Assembly (NCBI GenBank): GCA_035637115.1 | Contig: DASPXV010000114.1 | Span: 1 to 64,000 of the forward strand | Direction of reading: 5' to 3' | Length of the DNA: 64,000 nucleotides | Source of the DNA: JAICSD01 sp035637115 | Lineage (GTDB): Bacteria; Acidobacteriota; Vicinamibacteria; Vicinamibacterales; 2-12-FULL-66-21 | In this document: piece after piece, positions 42,258-48,942 of the stretch | How positions within the stretch are numbered: position 1 is the first letter of the stretch | Layout: each line of letters begins with the position of its first letter | The notes under the pieces: model-generated | Database searches by the model: none | Told to the model about the DNA's origin: nothing | What the model saw: the letters and a program-made list of their open reading frames with translations, nothing else | Program-made: the position numbers and the translations under genes

Positions 42258-42319
42258 GTGGCACCTTCGCCCGCTCGCAGATCGTGGCGCGCGGAGTTTT
42301 CCATCATAATTCAGGACAC

Positions 42320-44944
42320 ATGACGAGACGCACGCTGCTCGACTTCTTCGCCGACGTCACGGGCGACGCGGTGAAGGACGCGCAGTTTCTCGCCTATGAC
42401 GACGGTTACCGGACGTGGACGTGGACATACGGAGAGCTGGGCTCGGCGGCTCGACAATTCGCACAGCGTCTGCGCGACAACGGCATCGCGGCCGGCCAGG
42501 CGATCGCGATCTGGAGCGAGAACCGCCCTGAATGGATCGCCGCGATGTGGGGCGCGCTGCTCGAAGGGATCGTCATTGTCCCCATCGACTACCGCGCGTC
42601 CGCAGATTTCCTGCTGAAAGTCGTGGGGATCGTGGATGCGAAGGCGATCCTCGTTGGCGAGGCCGTGGACGTGTCGCACACCGGCAGCGACAAGCCGATC
42701 TGGAAGCTCGCTGAGATCTTCCGCCTGAAGGCGGAAGCTACAAGTTCAACAAAGGGTGCAGCAAGCCTTCCGGAAACGGACATCGGACATCGGACATCGG
42801 ACATCGGCAGCGACACCACTGCCGAGATCATCTTCACGTCCGGCGCGACCGCGGACCCGAAGGGTGTCGTGCTCACGCACAAGAACATCCTGGCGAACAT
42901 TGTCCCGATCGAGCGTGAACTGGCGAAGTACCGGAAGTACGCGCGGCCGTTTCGTCCGATCCGCTTTTTGAACCTGCTCCCACTCAGCCACATGTTCGGA
43001 CAGGCCATGGCGACGTTCGTGCCGCCGATGCTGCCGGGCGTCGTCCTGTTCACTCGCAGCTACGCTCCGGACGATATCGTCCGGCAGATCAAGGAACGGC
43101 GCATCTCGGTTCTCGTGTGCGTCCCGAAGATCCTCGAGGTCCTGAAGGATTACGTCGTGCGCGTCGCCCCTGAAGCGGCCGAGCCGCCGCCCGAGGGGAT
43201 GCACTGGGCGAGACGCTGGTGGCACTACCGGCGGATCCATCGTCTGTTCGGGTTCAAGTTCTGGGCGATGGTCGTCGGCGCCGCGCCGCTGGAACCGGAG
43301 CTCGAGGCGTTCTGGGGACGGCTTGGCTTTGTCGTCGTACAGGGCTACGGACTCACCGAGACGGCGCCAATCGTCACGCTCAACCATCCGCTGCACGCGA
43401 AACGCGGCGCGGTTGGAAAACCAATCGCAGGCGTCGAAATCAAGATCGCTCAAGACGGCGAGATCCTCGTGCGCGGCGAGAACGTGACGAAGGGTTACTT
43501 CAACGCGCCCGAGGCAACCCGCGAAGCGTTCGAGGACGGCTGGTTCCATACAGGAGACATCGGCGAGCTCGATGCCGAAGGGCAGCTGATGATTCGCGGG
43601 CGCAAGAAGGAAATGATCGTCACGCCCGAAGGGTTGAACGTCTTCCCGGAGGACGTGGAGCGCGCGCTCAACGAACAGCCTGGCGTGATCGACTCCGCGG
43701 TCGTGGGCGCGCCTGTTCCCGGTAGTACCGCGGAGCGCGTGCAGGCGGTCCTGCTGCTGGCGCCAGGAACGGATCCTGACGCTGTCGTTCGCGCAGCGAA
43801 CGCGAAGCTCGGCGATCATCAGAAGATCCGCGCGAGCGCGGTGTGGCCCGGAACGGAATTGCCGCGCACGGAGGGCACGCGGAAGCTGAAACGCCGCGAG
43901 CTGCGCAACTGGCTCACGGGTCAGAGGGCGGATCTTGCGTCTAAAGCCGGAAGCTCCACGAGCGCGGGAAAGAGTGTCGCTGCAGTACTTGAAAGATTCG
44001 CGCCCGGCCGCACGATCGAGTCCTCGACGACGATCGACGAGCTCGGTCTCACATCGCTCGAGCGCGTTGAACTGATGATGGCGCTCGAAGAGATGTTCCA
44101 GGTCACGGTGGACGAGGCCGGCTTCAGCGCGGCGCGAACGGTTGCAGACCTCGAAGCCCTCGTTGCCCCTCCGGCCTGGACTCAATCGCCAATCAGCACT
44201 CTGCAATCATCAATCGCCAATTGCCAATCACAATCGCCGATCGCCCATCGCCAGTCGCCAATCGTCTTCCCGTCGTGGAATCGTTCGGTTCCCGCGCGCA
44301 TCGCCCGTCGGGTCAGCCTGCCGACGTGGATTCTTCCGCTCGGACGGATCTTCGCGCGCGTCACGGTCAGCGGACTCGAGCATCTCGAGAAGATCGAGGG
44401 GCCGGTGATCTTCGCCGCCAACCATCAGAGTCACTTCGATGGACCGGTGATCCTCGATTCGCTGCCGGCGCGGTGGCGGTATCGCACGGCGCCCGCAATG
44501 ATGAAGGAGTTCTTCGACGCGCACTTCTTCCCCGAGCGGCACACGACGGTGGCGTGGTTTACCAACAGCCTGAACTACTACCTCTCGGCGTTGTTCTTCA
44601 ACGCATTCCCGCTGACGCAGGGAAGCGCCGGCACGCGGCAGACGCTGCGGTACATGGGCGAAATCGTCAACGACGGCTACTCGGTCCTGATTTTTCCGGA
44701 AGGGCGGCGGACCGAAGCCGGCGAGATCGCTCCGTTCCAGCCCGGCGTGGGCATGATCGCCTCGCGCCTGGGCATCCCAGTCGTTCCGATCAGGCTGGAC
44801 GGACTGGACCGCGTGCTACCCCGGCATGCAAATTTTCCCTCCGTCGCGCACGCCCGATGCACCTTCGGCGCGCCTATCACGTTGACAGGCAACGACTACG
44901 CGGCGCTGGCCGCGCGCGTCGAGGCCGCCGTCCGCGCCCTGTAA
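42320..44944 (+). CDS. Fatty acyl-AMP/CoA ligase - acyl carrier - PlsC acyltransferase fusion
   Basis: About 874 aa from ATG 42320 with TCAGGACAC upstream as ribosome-binding site. The AMP-forming ligase (about 1-540): IIFTSGATADPKGVVLTHKN, VVQGYGLTETAPIVTLNHP, GWFHTGDIGELDAEGQL, and C-terminal Lys region. The carrier domain (about 550-615) has ELGLTSLERVELMMALEEMF, Ser being the phosphopantetheine site. The LPLAT domain (about 650-874): FAANHQSHFDGPVILDS (H-x4-D) and FPEGRRTEAGEI. This resembles the Aas-like salvage of free fatty acids into phospholipid. Two linkers are made of repeat sequence (42718-42804, 44183-44265). Confidence 0.9.
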   Translation: MTRRTLLDFFADVTGDAVKDAQFLAYDDGYRTWTWTYGELGSAARQFAQRLRDNGIAAGQAIAIWSENRPEWIAAMWGALLEGIVIVPIDYRASADFLLKVVGIVDAKAILVGEAVDVSHTGSDKPIWKLAEIFRLKAEATSSTKGAASLPETDIGHRTSDIGSDTTAEIIFTSGATADPKGVVLTHKNILANIVPIERELAKYRKYARPFRPIRFLNLLPLSHMFGQAMATFVPPMLPGVVLFTRSYAPDDIVRQIKERRISVLVCVPKILEVLKDYVVRVAPEAAEPPPEGMHWARRWWHYRRIHRLFGFKFWAMVVGAAPLEPELEAFWGRLGFVVVQGYGLTETAPIVTLNHPLHAKRGAVGKPIAGVEIKIAQDGEILVRGENVTKGYFNAPEATREAFEDGWFHTGDIGELDAEGQLMIRGRKKEMIVTPEGLNVFPEDVERALNEQPGVIDSAVVGAPVPGSTAERVQAVLLLAPGTDPDAVVRAANAKLGDHQKIRASAVWPGTELPRTEGTRKLKRRELRNWLTGQRADLASKAGSSTSAGKSVAAVLERFAPGRTIESSTTIDELGLTSLERVELMMALEEMFQVTVDEAGFSAARTVADLEALVAPPAWTQSPISTLQSSIANCQSQSPIAHRQSPIVFPSWNRSVPARIARRVSLPTWILPLGRIFARVTVSGLEHLEKIEGPVIFAANHQSHFDGPVILDSLPARWRYRTAPAMMKEFFDAHFFPERHTTVAWFTNSLNYYLSALFFNAFPLTQGSAGTRQTLRYMGEIVNDGYSVLIFPEGRRTEAGEIAPFQPGVGMIASRLGIPVVPIRLDGLDRVLPRHANFPSVAHARCTFGAPITLTGNDYAALAARVEAAVRAL
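42718..42804. repeat. Intragenic composite: palindromic element copy B plus CGGACAT heptamers
   Basis: CTTCCGCC-TGAA-GGCGGAAG (42718-42737) followed by CTACAAG, then after about 30 bases four exact CGGACAT units (42777-42804). The whole is in frame and encodes FRLKAEATSS then TDIGHRTSDIGSD just before the ligase ATP-binding motif. The FRLKAEAT peptide is the translation of the palindrome. Confidence 0.8.
44183..44265. repeat. In-frame CAATCGC-type heptamer array
   Basis: About twelve 7-base units of CAATCGC type (caatcgc, caatcag, caatcat, caattgc, caatcac, cagtcgc) encode a Gln/Ser/Ile/Pro-rich linker (QSPISTLQSSIANCQSQSP) between the carrier and acyltransferase domains. A related sequence occurs at 46830-46947 between genes. 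Confidence 0.8.
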
Positions 44945-44947
44945 GCC

Positions 44948-44977
44948 TTTACAGCGACCGCCGAAATGTGGCACAAT
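44948..44977 (+). promoter_or_regulatory. Possible sigma-70 promoter of infA
   Basis: TTTACA at 44948 and CACAAT at 44972, 18 bases apart, would start transcription near 44984. The sequence lies directly after the acyl-enzyme stop and 25 bases before the infA start. Match quality is moderate. Confidence 0.3.
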
Positions 44978-45001
44978 CTTTGATTGTAGAAAGGAAAGCA
45001 T

Positions 45002-45220
45002 TTGAGCAAGGATGATCTAATTGATGTGCAGGGTACGGTCGTGGCGGTCCACAGCGGGGGTCTGTATCGCGTGCAGTGCGACCAGGGACACGAGGTACTC
45101 GCACAATTGAGCGGCCGAATGCGCCGCTTCAGGATCAAGGTGGTTCCCGGAGATCGCGTGACCGTCGGCGTGTCGCCCTACGATCCTGTCCGCGGCATCA
45201 TCACCTTCCGCGCTCGATAA
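45002..45220 (+). CDS. infA: Translation initiation factor IF-1
   Basis: 72-aa S1/OB-fold protein: DDLIDVQGTVVAVHSGGLYRV, GHEVLAQLSGRMRRFRIKVV, PGDRVTVGVSPYDPVRGII ending TFRAR. This is the full IF-1 pattern. The start is TTG 45002 with AAAGGA seven bases upstream; no ATG lies in frame. It works with IF-2 and IF-3 on the 30S subunit. It is followed 7 bp later by an RNA helicase gene and not by the usual ribosomal-protein genes. Confidence 0.94.
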   Translation: MSKDDLIDVQGTVVAVHSGGLYRVQCDQGHEVLAQLSGRMRRFRIKVVPGDRVTVGVSPYDPVRGIITFRAR

Positions 45221-45227
45221 AGATATT

Positions 45228-46508
45228 TTGAATCCCCATTCAACCCAACCGTCCCGCCGTCGTCGACCGAGACGAGGAGGCGTGCGACGCCCATCACAGG
45301 GTGGCCACGCATCGGGGCGCGGCCTGATGCAGGCACCGCATAAACCACAGTCAACGGATCGCCCGCAAGCGGCCTACGATCCCGCGCCCGTCCCCTTCAC
45401 GACGCTCGGTCTCGAGCCGTCGCTGCTCGAAGGGGTGACGATCCGCGGTTTTGAGAAGACGACGCCGATCCAGAGCGCCGTCATTCCGATCGCGCTGCAG
45501 GGACACGACGTCATCGGCTGCGCGGACACCGGCACCGGAAAGACGGTCGCGTTCGTGCTGCCGATCCTGAACCGGATGCTCAAGACACGCGCGGAGAATC
45601 CCGGCGATCGCGGCTTCACGCGCGTGCTGATCCTCGCGCCTACCCGCGAGCTGTGCGTGCAGATCGAAGACGACGTGCAGGGCTTCACGTATCACACGGA
45701 CCTGACGAGCATTGCCGTCTACGGCGGCGTCGAGATGGGGGCGCAGGAACGCGCGCTCAAGGCGGGCGTCGACATCGTGGTCGCGACGCCGGGACGCCTG
45801 ATGGATCACCAGCGCAGCGGCGCCGTGAATTTCTCGCGCGTCGACACGTTCGTGCTCGACGAAGCGGATCGCATGATGGACATGGGCTTCTGGCCCGACG
45901 TCAAGCGGATCGCGGCCACGCTGCCGCCGGCGGAGAAGCGGCAGACCCTGCTCTTCTCGGCGACGATGCCCGACGAAGTGATGAAGCTGCTCGACGAGGT
46001 CGTTCGCAATCCGCAGTACGTGCAGGTCGGATCGGCGGGCGGCCCGGCGCGGTCGATCACGCACGAGATTGAGAACGTTCCGGCCGCGCAGAAGACCGAG
46101 TGGCTCGCGAAGTTCCTGCGGCGGACGCAGGGACCGATCCTCGTGTTCATGCGGACGAAGTCAGGCGCCGAGCGCCTGGCGCGGCAGCTCCAGAGCTTCG
46201 GCCTCCGGGCGGCGGCGCTGCACGCAGATCGCACGCAGCAGCAGCGGACGGCCGCGGTCGAAGGATTCCGCGGCGGTACCTATCACGTGCTCGTCGCGAC
46301 CGACGTCGCGGCGCGCGGACTCGACATCGACGGCATTACCCACGTAGTGAATTTTGAAGTGCCGACGTCGCGCGAAACCTATGTGCACCGCGTCGGCCGC
46401 ACAGGACGCGCGGCGGCCACCGGCACCGCGCTTACACTCGTCGCGCCGGAGGAACTGCGTGCGCTAGAGGCGCTGCAGCGTTCGTTCGGCGCGGAGCTCC
46501 AGGGATGA
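45228..46508 (+). CDS. DEAD-box RNA helicase (RhlE-like)
   Basis: 426 aa from TTG 45228; ATG 45327 in the same frame would trim a basic Arg/Gly-rich tail (33 residues). All DEAD motifs are present: Q motif GFEKTTPIQSAVIPIAL, I ADTGTGKT, Ia APTRELCVQ, II VLDEADRM, III FSATMP, IV VFMRTKSGAERLA, V ATDVAARGLDIDGI, VI HRVGRTGRA. The short C-terminus fits RhlE. Likely a cold-shock or ribosome-assembly helicase, fitting its place beside infA. Confidence 0.92.
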   Translation: MNPHSTQPSRRRRPRRGGVRRPSQGGHASGRGLMQAPHKPQSTDRPQAAYDPAPVPFTTLGLEPSLLEGVTIRGFEKTTPIQSAVIPIALQGHDVIGCADTGTGKTVAFVLPILNRMLKTRAENPGDRGFTRVLILAPTRELCVQIEDDVQGFTYHTDLTSIAVYGGVEMGAQERALKAGVDIVVATPGRLMDHQRSGAVNFSRVDTFVLDEADRMMDMGFWPDVKRIAATLPPAEKRQTLLFSATMPDEVMKLLDEVVRNPQYVQVGSAGGPARSITHEIENVPAAQKTEWLAKFLRRTQGPILVFMRTKSGAERLARQLQSFGLRAAALHADRTQQQRTAAVEGFRGGTYHVLVATDVAARGLDIDGITHVVNFEVPTSRETYVHRVGRTGRAAATGTALTLVAPEELRALEALQRSFGAELQG

Positions 46509-46819
46509 GGGACGACATGAATCCATTTTCGCCATCACCATCGCCAGGCCCCGCCCCCGCGGAGACGCCGGCCCCGGCCGACGCGCCGGCGGCGCCGGCC
46601 GCGGACAGCGCGGCGCTCGTCGCGCCGGCCGTGATGAAGTTCAAGTCGTGCCGCTGGCGCTGTGCGCCCGAGGACGGCGAGTTCTGCACGCATCGCGACG
46701 TGCTGCCGTTCGCCGGCAAGAACGATTTCAAGGCCGAGTCATGGTGCCCGGAGTGCGCGTTCTACAAGCTCCGCCGCACGCCCAAGAAGCGCGAGTGGGT
46801 CGACAGAAACGCCTACTGA
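46505..46819 (+). CDS. Small Cys-rich protein, putative metal-binding
   Basis: 104 aa, overlapping the helicase stop (ATGA). The N-terminal 40 residues are Pro/Ala-rich. The C-terminal half has FKSCRWRC, EFCTHRDVL and WCPECAFYKLRRTPKK: five Cys and one His spaced as a zinc-binding fold. I recognise no family. Co-translation with the helicase suggests an RNA-related accessory protein. Confidence 0.7.
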   Translation: MRDDMNPFSPSPSPGPAPAETPAPADAPAAPAADSAALVAPAVMKFKSCRWRCAPEDGEFCTHRDVLPFAGKNDFKAESWCPECAFYKLRRTPKKREWVDRNAY

Positions 46820-46837
46820 ATCTTGCATCGGCGATTG

Positions 46838-46947
46838 CCGATTGCAGACTGAAGATTAAACGGATTGACGAGTCCGGATTGTCGATTGGGGTACTCCAAT
46901 CAACAATCGCCATTCTGCAATTCGTTTAATCGTCAATCTGCAGTCGG
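46838..46947. terminator. Long imperfect hairpin made of heptamers between convergent genes
   Basis: Arms 46838-46867 and 46918-46947 pair at 26 of 30 positions, and an inner stem (46877-46890 with 46897-46909) closes on a six-base loop. The stem is built of GATTG-type near-heptamers. It fills the gap between the Cys-rich gene and the convergent MerR-TPR gene and probably ends transcription from one or both. No T run is required for rho-dependent ends. Confidence 0.6.
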
Positions 46948-46954
46948 CACTGTG

Positions 46955-47776
46955 CTACTCGCTGAACTCTCGGGCGAGTTCTATCCACTCGCCTTGCGGG
47001 GCAAGCTCCTGGTATGCGCGCCAGTGGGGCTTCGCCTCGGGTGAGTGTCCCGTCTTTTCCAGCGTGACCGCCAGATAGAAGTGTGCGTCGGCGTAGCTGC
47101 CGTTGAGCGCGACCGCGTCACGATAGCACACCAGGGCGTCATCGTAGCGGCCGAGGTCGTGATGGATGTTGCCGAGGTTGAAGTGCGCCTCGAAGCAATC
47201 CGGATCCAATCCGATCGCGCGCTCGTAGAGCGCCTGCGCTTCGATCAGCTCGTCGCGCGCGTAATGGATGTTCGCGAGGTTGACGATCGCAGGCACGAGG
47301 TCGGGATCGATCACCAGCGACTTGCGGTACGCGGCCGCCGCTTCCTCCATCTTCCCGTCTTCCCCATCGTCCAGCCGCGATCCCTCGATGAAGTACTTCG
47401 CGGCGAGCGCGGCCTGCGGATCGGAAAACGGAAACGCGTTGCCCGCGGCGATCGGATTCGCGGGACGCTCGGGCGCCTTACGGGCGGGACGGCCCTGGAG
47501 CGCGACCACCTTCGCCGGTGATGTTCCCGACGCGTGGAAGTCGAGCTGCAGCTGTCCCTGGTGCTCCGCCATCAGGGTGCGGAGCGCCGTCTTCAACGGG
47601 ACGTCGCGCTCGAGCTCTCCCGAGAGCTGCTTGATCGTCGCGACTTCGGTGAAGGTGAAATCACCGCCGGCGCGCGCGGCTGGGGCACGGATGAGACCCC
47701 ACTTCTCCAGGTAGCGGAGATGGTTCTCGGTAATGCGGGGATACAGGTTGCGAATGTCCCTGACGCCGAATGACAT
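46955..47776 (-). CDS. MerR-type HTH protein with C-terminal TPR repeats
   Basis: 273 aa. N-terminal MerR-like winged helix: FGVRDIRNLYPRITENHLRYL, then KWGLIRAP and FTFTEVATIKQLSGELE. A short linker leads to four TPRs (about 125-265): AAAAYRKSLVIDPDLVPAIV, ALYERAIGLDPDCFEAHFNL, GRYDDALVCYRDAVALN, ADAHFYLAVTLEKTGHSPEA. No effector cysteines are seen. TPRs may bind a partner or regulate multimerisation. Confidence 0.88.
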   Translation of the reverse strand: MSFGVRDIRNLYPRITENHLRYLEKWGLIRAPAARAGGDFTFTEVATIKQLSGELERDVPLKTALRTLMAEHQGQLQLDFHASGTSPAKVVALQGRPARKAPERPANPIAAGNAFPFSDPQAALAAKYFIEGSRLDDGEDGKMEEAAAAYRKSLVIDPDLVPAIVNLANIHYARDELIEAQALYERAIGLDPDCFEAHFNLGNIHHDLGRYDDALVCYRDAVALNGSYADAHFYLAVTLEKTGHSPEAKPHWRAYQELAPQGEWIELAREFSE

Positions 47777-47826
47777 TCAGCCGCCACATTGAGTCACGCG
47801 CGGGTGAATGTCAAGTATTTGGTCAT

Positions 47827-47868
47827 TTAGGAATTGGGAAATTTGGAAATTTGGAAATCGGGATCGGG
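47827..47868. repeat. GGAAATTT-type short repeats upstream of glk
   Basis: Near-repeats ggaattg, ggaaattt, ggaaattt, ggaaatcg fill the gap upstream of the glk GTG. They match, on the opposite strand, the AT-rich array at 41321-41359. No promoter consensus could be assigned. Confidence 0.5.
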
Positions 47869-47880
47869 TAATCTGGCAGC

Positions 47881-48903
47881 GTGCTGCTGGCGGCGGACGT
47901 AGGCGGAACGAAGACGCTGCTCGGGTTGTTCTCCCAGGCCCCCGAGCGGCCCAGGCGGATCGAAGTCGGTGAGTTCACGACGCTGGACTACGACAGTCTC
48001 GTGCCGATGATCCGCGAGTTCCTCAAAGCGCAGGGCCTTGAAACGCGGGCGATCCAGGCGGCGACATTCGGCGTGGCCGGTGCGATCACCGACCAGGTCG
48101 CGCGGCTCACCAACGTGCCGTGGACCGTTGATGCCGCGGCGATCACCGAAGCCGCGGCGCTCCGTCGCGTGCACATTCTCAACGATCTCGAAGCGATGGC
48201 GTATTCGGTCGCCGTGCTCGAGCCGGACGAACTCAAGATTCTCCAGCACGGCGTCAGCCAGCCGGACGGCAACGCCGCCGTGATCGCGGCGGGCACCGGA
48301 CTGGGCGAAGCGCTGCTGCTGAACGTGGACGGCCGCTTCATTCCCGGCGCGTCGGAGGGAGGGCACGCCGACTGGGGGGCGCGCACGCCGCGCGAGTTCG
48401 AGATGCTCGCGACGCTCACGCGCGTCTACGGCCGGTGCAGCGTCGAACACATCATCTCCGGTCCCGGCCTCGTCAACATCTATCAGTTCACGCACGACGC
48501 GTGGGGCAGCCGGACGTTCCTCTCGCCTGCGGCTCTCCTGCCGGCAACGACGTGCGAGGCCGTCGGGCAGGTCGACGATCCCGCCGATCTCCCGGCGGCG
48601 ATCAGCCGGTCCGCGCTCGACCGGCGCTGCCTGAAATGCGTCGAGTCGCTGGATCTGTTCGTCGCCGCCTACGGCGCCGAGGCGGGCAACCTCGCGCTCC
48701 GCGCGACTGCGACCGCGGGCGTGTATGTCGGCGGCGGCATCGCCCCGAAAATCCTCCCTGTTTTCGATTCTGGTCTCTTCATCGACGCCTTTCACGCGAA
48801 GGAGCCGATGTCCGCGTTCGTGGCCACGATTCCGGTGGCGATCATCCTGAACGCCGAAGCGGGCCTCCTCGGCGCCGCGGTCCACGCCAACTCGGCGGCG
48901 TGA
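47881..48903 (+). CDS. glk: Glucokinase
   Basis: 340 aa from GTG 47881. LLAADVGGTKTLLGLFSQ is the N-terminal phosphate motif. HILNDLEAMAYSV has the catalytic Asp, GNAAVIAAGTGLGEALLLN is phosphate-2, and GASEGGHADWGARTP places the sugar-binding Glu/His. The glk family (E. coli Glk type, not ROK with a CXCGXXGC motif) is indicated. It phosphorylates glucose for glycolysis. Confidence 0.92.
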   Translation: MLLAADVGGTKTLLGLFSQAPERPRRIEVGEFTTLDYDSLVPMIREFLKAQGLETRAIQAATFGVAGAITDQVARLTNVPWTVDAAAITEAAALRRVHILNDLEAMAYSVAVLEPDELKILQHGVSQPDGNAAVIAAGTGLGEALLLNVDGRFIPGASEGGHADWGARTPREFEMLATLTRVYGRCSVEHIISGPGLVNIYQFTHDAWGSRTFLSPAALLPATTCEAVGQVDDPADLPAAISRSALDRRCLKCVESLDLFVAAYGAEAGNLALRATATAGVYVGGGIAPKILPVFDSGLFIDAFHAKEPMSAFVATIPVAIILNAEAGLLGAAVHANSAA

Positions 48904-48942
48904 TACCATCCGCGCATCCCACGGCTTCATGGAGGAGATTGA

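Noticed and set aside
44183..44265. Frameshift or pseudogene in the acyl-enzyme gene
   Set aside because: The frame stays open through the heptamers and both flanking domains are complete, so it is an in-frame insert.
44969..44983. TGGCAC-AATCT-TTGA upstream of infA, sigma-54-like
   Set aside because: Again the -12 GC is GA, and IF-1 is a housekeeping gene; a sigma-70 reading fits better.
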